DNA of 6,199 nucleotides from contig JAFYKO010000044.1 in assembly GCA_017537515.1 (NCBI GenBank), positions 1 to 6,199 on the forward strand, given 5' to 3'. The notes under the pieces were generated by a model. The model was given only the letters and a program-made list of their open reading frames with translations. It had not been told where the DNA came from and searched no databases. This DNA is from Clostridia bacterium. GTDB taxonomy: Bacteria; Bacillota; Clostridia; Christensenellales; UBA1242. Numbering within the stretch: position 1 is the first letter of the stretch; every line of letters begins with the position of its first letter. This document shows, in pieces, positions 1 through 3,880 of the stretch. The translations under genes were made by a program, and so were the position numbers.

Positions 1-34
1 CGGTTCGGCAGTTCGAATCTGCCCCCTCCCACCA
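1..34 (+). tRNA. 3' end of a tRNA, probably tRNA-Tyr (partial)
   Basis: Only the end of the gene is inside the window. A T-arm is visible: stem GGCAG at 7-11, loop TTCGAAT at 12-18, stem CTGCC at 19-23. The 3' acceptor strand CCCTCCC (24-30), discriminator A31 and an encoded CCA (32-34) follow. The anticodon lies outside the window. The CGGTTC stretch just before the T-stem looks like the end of a long variable arm and closely resembles Bacillus-type tRNA-Tyr, so Tyr is an inference; another class II tRNA (Ser or Leu) is possible. Confidence 0.8.
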
Positions 35-58
35 TTCTTTAGAGGGGCGTGAATATCT

Positions 59-133
59 TGGGGCATAGCCAAGCGGTAAGGCACAAGACTTTGACTCTTG
101 CATGCGTAGGTTCGAATCCTGCCTCCCCAGCCA
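59..133 (+). tRNA. tRNA-Gln(TTG)
   Basis: A full cloverleaf can be drawn. The anticodon stem CAAGA/TCTTG (84-88/96-100) encloses the loop CTTTGAC, giving anticodon TTG at 91-93 (Gln). The T-arm is GTAGG-TTCGAAT-CCTGC (106-122), and G130 plus an encoded CCA end the gene. The D-arm (GCC...GGC) and overall sequence match bacterial tRNA-Gln. The acceptor stem is odd: pairs 1-5 are good, but C64 faces T124 and A65 faces C123, so the two pairs nearest the junction are broken where the usual tRNA-Gln has U-A and A-U. Confidence 0.93.
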
Positions 134-157
134 TTTGTTAATTTAATTAGCAAAACG

Positions 158-206
158 CATTATTCTGACATTTTTTCATCTCTATCTCCAATTTTTCAGA
201 ATAATG
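158..206. repeat. 11-bp perfect inverted repeat in the tRNA spacer
   Basis: CATTATTCTGA (158-168) is the exact reverse complement of TCAGAATAATG (196-206), with a 27-nt T- and pyrimidine-rich loop. It lies between tRNA-Gln and tRNA-Lys. No T-run follows the second arm, so it is not an ordinary terminator. It could be a precursor-processing hairpin or a small inserted palindrome. Just after it, GCAGGTTCGAA (213-223) resembles half a T-arm. Confidence 0.6.
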
Positions 207-236
207 TAAGAAGCAGGTTCGAAAGAATTTGTTTAT

Positions 237-313
237 GATTCACTAGCTCAGTCGGCTAGAGCACTTGACTTTTAATCAAGGGGTCCCGGGTTCGAATCCC
301 GGGTGAATCACCA
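237..313 (+). tRNA. tRNA-Lys(TTT)
   Basis: This is a canonical tRNA-Lys. The acceptor GATTCAC (237-243) pairs perfectly with GTGAATC, and the D-stem is GCTC/GAGC. The anticodon stem CTTGA/TCAAG encloses the loop CTTTTAA, giving anticodon TTT. The T-arm is CCGGG-TTCGAAT-CCCGG, followed by discriminator A310 and an encoded CCA at 311-313. It is followed at once by an intrinsic terminator, so it is the last gene of the tRNA array. Confidence 0.97.
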
Positions 314-342
314 AAAAAGCAAGCCGAAAGGCTTGTTTTTTT
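314..342 (+). terminator. Intrinsic terminator of the tRNA array
   Basis: Stem CAAGCC (320-325) and GGCTTG (330-335) close a GAAA tetraloop and are followed by seven T (336-342). An A-run at 313-318 can pair with the T-run and extend the stem. It sits directly after the CCA of tRNA-Lys. Confidence 0.93.
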
Positions 343-348
343 GTTTCA

Positions 349-404
349 CCGGGATTGCGGTGTCTTAGACACCGCGGAAGGCTTACGCCTTTTCCGAACC
401 CGGG
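349..404 (-). repeat. Split T-arm structured repeat, copy A
   Basis: The closing stem CCGGG (349-353)/CCCGG (399-403) encloses two hairpins: GCGGTGTC-TTA-GACACCGC (357-375) and GGAAGGC-TTAC-GCCTT...CC (376-395). On the minus strand it begins CCCGGGTTCG and ends AATCCCGG-TGAA. Those are the two halves of the T-arm and acceptor of the neighbouring tRNA-Lys, with about 35 nt of hairpins placed in the loop between TTCG and AAT. A second copy with the same ends but different hairpins lies at 1197-1253. Orientation is chosen from the T-arm resemblance. Confidence 0.6.
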
Positions 405-472
405 CCCACAGCTTCGCTAACCACTCAATTATAAGACTTGCAACTTTGATTTTATATCTTAAAATTTGGATA

Positions 473-501
473 TTGACAAACTTGAAATAATATTTTATAA
501 T
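473..501 (+). promoter_or_regulatory. Consensus sigma-A promoter of the first small gene
   Basis: A perfect -35 TTGACA (473-478) and a perfect -10 TATAAT (496-501) are separated by 17 bp. The start codon at 533 lies about 25 nt past the expected transcription start, behind AGGAGG (520-525) with 7-nt spacing. This should be a strong constitutive promoter. Confidence 0.9.
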
Positions 502-532
502 ATAGCTGAATAATACAAAAGGAGGGGAAAAA

Positions 533-748
533 ATGGGAGACATGAGCTATGTGGGGCTTTTGGTTGCCGGTAGTGGAATAATCGGGGGAGCAGGTGGAAT
601 AATCGGCGGAGCAATTGGACTTTTGCCAACACTTGTAACAGGAGATTGGAGCTATGCTGGTAACTTAGCAATGGGTGGAGTAATTGTTGGATTTGCTGTG
701 GCACCTTTTATTATGTTATTTGCTCTCAGAGATGAATTGAATATGTAA
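533..748 (+). CDS. Small glycine-rich two-helix membrane protein (copy 1)
   Basis: A 71-residue protein I do not recognise. It is almost entirely hydrophobic and glycine-rich. A first membrane segment spans about residues 6-35 and contains two GIIGGA blocks, a glycine-zipper pattern. A polar turn TGDWSYAG follows (36-43), then a second segment about 43-65, and a short charged end RDELNM. A helical hairpin in the membrane is predicted. A perfect promoter and AGGAGG at 7-nt spacing support the ATG at 533 over the one at 542. The paralogue at 930-1121 is nearly identical from GLLPTLV onward. Compared with it, this copy has an extra 7 residues, from a 21-nt tandem duplication (572-592 and 593-613), and one extra Ile at residue 60. 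The role could be a bacteriocin-like peptide, a holin-like or type I toxin, or a structural membrane peptide; the sequence does not decide. Confidence 0.8.
   Translation: MGDMSYVGLLVAGSGIIGGAGGIIGGAIGLLPTLVTGDWSYAGNLAMGGVIVGFAVAPFIMLFALRDELNM
572..613 (+). repeat. 21-nt in-frame tandem duplication
   Basis: The units 572-592 and 593-613 differ at two positions. They encode (S/G)GIIGGA twice in copy 1 of the small membrane protein. Copy 2 has a single unit, so the unit was gained in copy 1 or lost in copy 2. Confidence 0.85.
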
Positions 749-755
749 TATCTGA

Positions 756-796
756 AGTTGTCGTCAAGCACCCCGAAGGGGTATTTGACAGCAACT
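756..796 (+). other. Long interrupted hairpin after the first small gene
   Basis: Three stacked helices share one axis: AGTTG/CAACT (756-760/792-796), GTCAA/TTGAC (763-767/785-789) and ACCCC/GGGGT (770-774/778-782), closed by a GAA loop. It begins 7 nt after the stop codon. No T-run follows, so it could be a 3' stabilising hairpin or weak terminator rather than a standard intrinsic terminator. Confidence 0.55.
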
Positions 797-812
797 GATG
801 GTTATTCAAACA

Positions 813-886
813 GTGATGCCTTGATTTTATCAAGGGGTTTGTGTAAACAAACTTGCATTGCGAATTTATGAGCAAGGCGACATCAC
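813..886 (+). ncRNA. Possible four-way-junction RNA fold
   Basis: Outer stem GTGATG (813-818)/CATCAC (881-886) encloses three local hairpins. The first is CCTTGAT-TTT-ATCAAGG (819-835). The second is GTTTGT-GTAA-ACAAAC (837-852), with a GNRA-type loop. The third is TTGC/GCAA (853-856/872-875). An alternative fold pairs CCTTG (819-823) with CAAGG (873-877), extending the outer stem and excluding the first and third hairpins. It lies just upstream of the -10 box of the second small gene, in the position of a 3'/5' UTR element. No known family is recognised. Confidence 0.35.
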
Positions 887-892
887 ATAGTT

Positions 893-898
893 TATAAT
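893..898 (+). promoter_or_regulatory. Duplicated -10 box of the second small gene
   Basis: TATAAT at 893-898 lies in a block (from about 891) almost identical to the first gene's -10, leader and ribosome binding site. The similarity stops just upstream of the -10, and the bases 17 bp upstream (870-875, GAGCAA) are not a -35 box. This gene may therefore rely on a weaker promoter or on read-through from 473-501. AGGAGG at 917-922 is 7 nt from the start. Confidence 0.6.
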
Positions 899-929
899 AT
901 AGCTGAATAATACAAAAGGAGGGAACAAA

Positions 930-1121
930 ATGGGCGGAATGGGCTTTATGGGGCTTGTGGTTGCCGGTGGTGGAATAATCGGCGGTGCAATTGGGCTTTT
1001 GCCAACACTTGTAACAGGAGATTGGAGTTATGCTGGTAGCTTAGCAATGGGTGGAGTAATTGTTGGATTTGCTGTGGCACCTTTTATGTTATTTGCTCTC
1101 GGAGATGATTTGGATCTATAA
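930..1121 (+). CDS. Small glycine-rich two-helix membrane protein (copy 2)
   Basis: A 63-residue paralogue of the protein at 533-748, in the same orientation, with the same ribosome binding site and spacing. It has membrane segment one at about residues 6-29 (GGGIIGGAIG core), the conserved turn TGDWSYAG, membrane segment two at about 35-57, and an acidic end GDDLDL. It lacks the duplicated GIIGGAG unit and the extra Ile of copy 1. The N-terminal ten residues and the C-terminal tail differ most; the middle (GLLPTLV to FAVAPF) is nearly invariant, which suggests selection on the hairpin itself. It has no cysteine, no evident leader peptide and a net negative charge, unlike typical cationic bacteriocins. 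Function unknown. Coding is supported by paralogy and by mostly synonymous or conservative differences. Confidence 0.82.
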   Translation: MGGMGFMGLVVAGGGIIGGAIGLLPTLVTGDWSYAGSLAMGGVIVGFAVAPFMLFALGDDLDL

Positions 1122-1151
1122 TCACAACCGGCTAAGGCGGTGGTTGTGATT
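1120..1151 (+). other. 10-bp perfect hairpin at the stop codon of the second small gene
   Basis: AATCACAACC (1120-1129) pairs perfectly with GGTTGTGATT (1142-1151) around a 12-nt loop. The stem starts inside the TAA stop codon (1119-1121). There is no T-run after it, so it may act as a 3' stability or Rho-type end element. No other gene lies between here and 1307. Confidence 0.6.
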
Positions 1152-1196
1152 GATACAAAAAAAGTAATGGAATTTTTGGTTCAATTATTTTTTTAA

Positions 1197-1253
1197 CCCA
1201 GGATTGCATTGTTTTTATCATTGCGTGAAAACTGCGTTTTCGCCGAACCCGGG
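1197..1253 (-). repeat. Split T-arm structured repeat, copy B
   Basis: It has the same ends as copy A: GGATTGC on the left and CCGAACCCGGGC on the right. The closing stem CCCAGG/CCCGGG (1197-1202/1248-1253) has one A-C mismatch. It encloses GCATTG/CATTGC (1206-1211/1219-1224, one mismatch) and GTGAAAAC-TGC-GTTTTCGC (1225-1243). The hairpin sequences differ wholly from copy A while the pairing pattern persists, which argues for a conserved RNA or DNA shape. It lies just upstream of the GNAT promoter. Confidence 0.6.
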
Positions 1254-1270
1254 CTGTTTTGTTATAACTC

Positions 1271-1299
1271 TTGTTTGTTTATGCATTTTATGATATAAT
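1271..1299 (+). promoter_or_regulatory. Extended -10 promoter of the GNAT gene
   Basis: TGATATAAT (1291-1299) is a full extended -10 element (TGn plus TATAAT). A weak -35, TTGTTT (1271-1276), sits 17 bp upstream. The ATG at 1307 lies only 7 nt past the -10, exactly where transcription should start, and no Shine-Dalgarno precedes it. A leaderless mRNA is therefore likely. Confidence 0.7.
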
Positions 1300-1306
1300 A
1301 AAAATT

Positions 1307-1852
1307 ATGGAAATAAAAATTATTAAAAAGAAAGAATTTTTTGAAAATTTGGAGTTTTTTAAGAGTAATTTAGGGCTGGCTTACAATTACGACAATCTTG
1401 AATGCTTAAAAGAATACGATGCCACTGTTACAAACGAAACTTTACAAGAAAAGTGCAATGAGGTTTGCGAAAAGGTTTTTAATGGCTTTAAAAAGTGTTT
1501 CGAAGAGGCAGATTATGATATTTTTCTCGCTATCGCTTGCGGTGAAGGGTGCATTTGCTCTGTTGCAAGTTTTGAACGTGAGGCGGGCGAGGATTGGTAT
1601 ATTGATGCGGTAACAACGAGGATTGGATATCGTGGGCGAGGTCTTGCAACCAAGGTTCTTTGTGCAGGTTTGAAAGAATTAAAATCCCGTTGCACGCTTC
1701 ACGTAAACAAAAACAACACTATCGCATTCAACCTTTACAAAAAACTTGGCTTTGTCGTTTCTCAAGATACAAACCCCAAAAACGCTGAAAACCAATATTT
1801 GAAAAATAGTTTCTTTATGGTAAAAGAATATGCCAAGGACCTAGAAAAATAA
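1307..1852 (+). CDS. GNAT-family N-acetyltransferase
   Basis: A 181-residue cytosolic enzyme predicted to transfer acetyl from acetyl-CoA to an amine; the substrate cannot be read from the sequence. Motif A with the pyrophosphate-binding loop R-G-R-G-L-A is at residues 109-114, preceded by the strand YIDAVTTR (98-105). Motif B, TIAFNLYKKLGF, is at 138-149; its Tyr144 is at the usual general-acid position. The N-terminal 70 residues are helical and family-variable. A frame open to a TTG at 1271 is rejected as start because it would translate the promoter. The gene stands alone between a structured repeat and the ABC-transporter leader. Many GNAT proteins acetylate antibiotics or peptides, so a link with the downstream exporter is possible but is inference from position only. 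Confidence 0.9.
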   Translation: MEIKIIKKKEFFENLEFFKSNLGLAYNYDNLECLKEYDATVTNETLQEKCNEVCEKVFNGFKKCFEEADYDIFLAIACGEGCICSVASFEREAGEDWYIDAVTTRIGYRGRGLATKVLCAGLKELKSRCTLHVNKNNTIAFNLYKKLGFVVSQDTNPKNAENQYLKNSFFMVKEYAKDLEK

Positions 1853-1905
1853 TCTTAAAACATACAGGCAACCTCTTCTTGTCTAAAATTTTTTCAAAAT
1901 GGGTA

Positions 1906-1934
1906 TTGACTTTTGTTTTGCGTTGTGTTAATAT
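1906..1934 (+). promoter_or_regulatory. Promoter of the ABC transporter leader
   Basis: TTGACT (1906-1911) and TAATAT (1929-1934) are 17 bp apart. Transcription would start near 1941, just ahead of the ribosome binding site of the leader peptide and about 270 nt upstream of the ABC gene. Confidence 0.7.
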
Positions 1935-1958
1935 ATTGACATCAAAAGGAGAAATGTT

Positions 1959-1991
1959 ATGTGTACAATTATGAAATTAAGAACTAAATAG
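1959..1991 (+). CDS. Leader peptide MCTIMKLRTK of the ABC transporter
   Basis: A ten-codon frame ends at TAG (1989-1991). It is preceded by AAAGGAG (1945-1951), 7 nt before the ATG, a better site than most full genes have. It lies between a promoter and a chain of hairpins with a terminator, upstream of an exporter gene, which is the layout of a ribosome-mediated attenuator. The peptide lines up over eight residues with the macrolide-sensing leaders ErmDL (MTHSMRLR...) and MsrDL (MTASMRLR): Met1, Met5, a basic residue at 6, Leu7 and Arg8 match. It carries two overlapping basic-X-basic motifs (K6-L7-R8 and R8-T9-K10), the known macrolide arrest signature. Drug sensing itself is inference. A 6-codon frame from ATG at 1954 is too close to the ribosome binding site. 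Confidence 0.7.
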   Translation: MCTIMKLRTK

Positions 1992-1993
1992 GC

Positions 1994-2043
1994 CACATAA
2001 AACTACATCGGCTAGTTTTATGTGTGTTTGCATATAAAACTAG
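1994..2043 (+). promoter_or_regulatory. Mutually exclusive hairpins of the leader (A:B or B:C)
   Basis: Segment A CACATAAAACTA (1994-2005) pairs perfectly over 12 bp with B TAGTTTTATGTG (2013-2024). B, extended by one base (2012-2024), can instead pair over 13 bp (one G-U) with C CATATAAAACTAG (2031-2043). C is a near-copy of A, so B must choose. Segment A starts 2 nt after the leader stop codon, so a ribosome stalled at codons 7-9 would reach its foot. Confidence 0.72.
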
Positions 2044-2049
2044 TGAGTT

Positions 2050-2079
2050 TTGTCTATTTTTGTGATTAATTTCTATAAT
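2050..2079 (+). promoter_or_regulatory. Possible second promoter inside the leader
   Basis: TTGTCT (2050-2055) and a perfect TATAAT (2074-2079) are 18 bp apart. It lies downstream of the leader peptide but upstream of the terminator, so transcripts from it would still meet the terminator. It may be a chance match in AT-rich DNA. Confidence 0.35.
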
Positions 2080-2123
2080 TACAGTATTTATTTGATACAT
2101 TCTTCGCAAAAATTTTATAAGAT

Positions 2124-2154
2124 AAAGTTCACTTTGAGTAAGTGGGCTTTTTTT
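2124..2154 (+). terminator. Intrinsic terminator (attenuator) before the ABC gene
   Basis: GTTCACTT (2127-2134) pairs with AAGTGGGC (2140-2147) around TGAGT, and AAA/TTT extends the stem. Seven T follow (2148-2154). It stands 55 nt before the ABC start, after the leader promoter and peptide. No convincing promoter lies between it and the gene, so exporter expression should depend on reading through it. Confidence 0.85.
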
Positions 2155-2209
2155 AAACAAACTTCCTTAGTTTTGTATTTGCCGAAATAAAATTTAAGGA
2201 GAATATATT

Positions 2210-3865
2210 ATGTTTTTAAAAAGATTTAAAAATTTGTGTGCTTTTAAGCCTTATTATAAAAAGCATACAAAACTTATTGTTGCATTGCTTTGTGTAATGT
2301 TTATGGCAAGTTCTGTTGGTGTGTTTATGTCATATCTAATGAGTGAACAGCTTATTGGAATCACTGGCGGAATTGCTGAAACCGCTATTAAATTTACGAT
2401 ATATATTTTAGTGGCGGTAACCATACACCACATAAACTGGTTTTTGTGGAGTAAGTTTGCATTCAAACTTTCAAAAAAAGTTTCAAAAGACATCAAAAAA
2501 GATATTGTGTCAAATTTATTAAACACCAAATATTCTGCCATTAAAGAAAAAGGCTCGGGATATTATCTTGAAAGGCTGAATGACGATGTCAATGAAATTA
2601 GTACGTTCTTAGGAAATGTCGCAGGGACGCTGGTGGATGTTTTTACAAATTTTGGGTTTTTGGTGATAATTTATTTTTTAAGCCCTCAATGTGGATTGTT
2701 TTTTACAATCGGCGTGGCATTGTTGTTTGTAATTGAGAGTATCAAAGTTAATGTAGACCTAAAAAATTTGGAACTTGTAAAAAAGTCAACCGAAAAAGCA
2801 AATTCCGAATTTAATGAAATAATTCACGGGATGAAAGATATTAAGGGCTTTGGAATTAAATCGGAAATAAATGCCAAAATGGGCAACGCAAACGAAGATT
2901 TGCTTGAAAAAGTTTATAAGAAAAATACAAAATTTGAATTTATTTCCAGAATTGCAACATACACCCAATGGATTATTGACTCAGTACTTGTGTTTATGAG
3001 TATGCTATGGCTTTTGCCAACAGGAAGAATTGAAATTGTTACGCTTCTATTAATTTTTAATTACAAAAGTTTGATGTATGACACTGTGGGATTTTTCTCT
3101 AAACTCAAAGGTTATTATGTAAATGGAGATTATTATGCAAAAAGGGTTTTGGAAATAACCAATAACCTAAATAAAGAAGAGTTTGGGGAATCTCAAAAAG
3201 AAATTGAAGAAGGGAAAATCACGATAAAAAATTTAATATTTTCTTACGAACAAAAGAAAGTTTTGGACAATGTCAATATTGAACTGAGTCCAAATACCCT
3301 AAACGTTTTAATTGGCAGTTCTGGGAGTGGCAAGTCTACATTATTTTTATTGCTTTCAAAACTTTATGACGCAAATGATGGAATGATATTTTATGACGAT
3401 ATGGATATAAACCAAATCGACGAAAAGACATTTAGGGAAAATGTTTGTATTGTCAACCAAGAGCCATTTATATTCAATGATACTATTTTGAATAATATCA
3501 AAATCGTGAAGCCAAACGCAAATTTAGAAGAGGTGAAAAACGCTTGCAAGCTTGCAAATATCCACAATGAAATACAAGGATTTGAAAATGGTTATGATAC
3601 TATTTTAACAGAAAATGGGACAAATCTTAGCGGTGGCCAAAAGCAAAGAATTGAAATCGCAAGGGCGATTCTCAAAAACAGCAAAATTATATTACTTGAC
3701 GAGCCAACGAGTGCTCTTGACAGTGAAAATCAAACAAAATTATTCGAGACATTGAGTCAACTTAAACAAAACAAAACAATCTTCGTTATTGCACATAAAC
3801 TCAACAACTATGATTGTTTTGATAAGGTGTTTGAATTAAAGGATGGGAAGATTAAAGCGGAATAA
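2210..3865 (+). CDS. ABC exporter half-transporter (fused membrane and ATPase domains)
   Basis: A 551-residue MsbA/LmrA-type protein that should dimerise in the membrane and use ATP to export a substrate, such as a drug, lipid or peptide. Membrane segments lie at about residues 22-44, 60-80, 138-158, 162-178, 250-268 and 274-290. The ATPase domain (about 335-551) is intact: Walker A GSSGSGKST at 369-377, Q-loop Gln417, signature LSGGQ at 473-477, Walker B ILLDE ending in catalytic Glu498, D-loop SALD, H-loop His529. No C39 peptidase domain is present, so it is not a peptide-processing transporter. The start is set by AAGGAG 8 nt upstream of ATG 2210. Its leader (peptide, switching hairpins, terminator) suggests induction, and by analogy with other attenuated transporter and resistance genes a drug-efflux role is the leading guess. 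The substrate is not determined. Confidence 0.95.
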   Translation: MFLKRFKNLCAFKPYYKKHTKLIVALLCVMFMASSVGVFMSYLMSEQLIGITGGIAETAIKFTIYILVAVTIHHINWFLWSKFAFKLSKKVSKDIKKDIVSNLLNTKYSAIKEKGSGYYLERLNDDVNEISTFLGNVAGTLVDVFTNFGFLVIIYFLSPQCGLFFTIGVALLFVIESIKVNVDLKNLELVKKSTEKANSEFNEIIHGMKDIKGFGIKSEINAKMGNANEDLLEKVYKKNTKFEFISRIATYTQWIIDSVLVFMSMLWLLPTGRIEIVTLLLIFNYKSLMYDTVGFFSKLKGYYVNGDYYAKRVLEITNNLNKEEFGESQKEIEEGKITIKNLIFSYEQKKVLDNVNIELSPNTLNVLIGSSGSGKSTLFLLLSKLYDANDGMIFYDDMDINQIDEKTFRENVCIVNQEPFIFNDTILNNIKIVKPNANLEEVKNACKLANIHNEIQGFENGYDTILTENGTNLSGGQKQRIEIARAILKNSKIILLDEPTSALDSENQTKLFETLSQLKQNKTIFVIAHKLNNYDCFDKVFELKDGKIKAE

Positions 3866-3880
3866 GAAGAGGTTTTTATT

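Noticed and set aside
495..704. Minus-strand open frame opposite the first small gene
   Set aside because: It is the antisense shadow of the plus-strand gene, with Leu- and Pro-rich low-complexity sequence and no ribosome binding site.
533..1121. Classic class II bacteriocin pair with processing exporter
   Set aside because: There is no double-glycine leader peptide, the tails are acidic, the ABC protein lacks a C39 peptidase domain and it lies over 1 kb away under its own control. It remains only one possibility.
1271..1306. TTG start for the acetyltransferase, adding 12 residues
   Set aside because: These codons contain the extended -10 and lack a ribosome binding site; the added residues are not part of the GNAT fold.
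1954..1974. Alternative leader frame MLCVQL starting at 1954
   Set aside because: The start is only 2 nt from the GGAG, too close for efficient initiation; the frame at 1959 has ideal spacing.
2250..3000. Minus-strand open frames inside the ABC gene
   Set aside because: The plus-strand frame has all ABC motifs in order; the opposite frames show no domain and no start signals.
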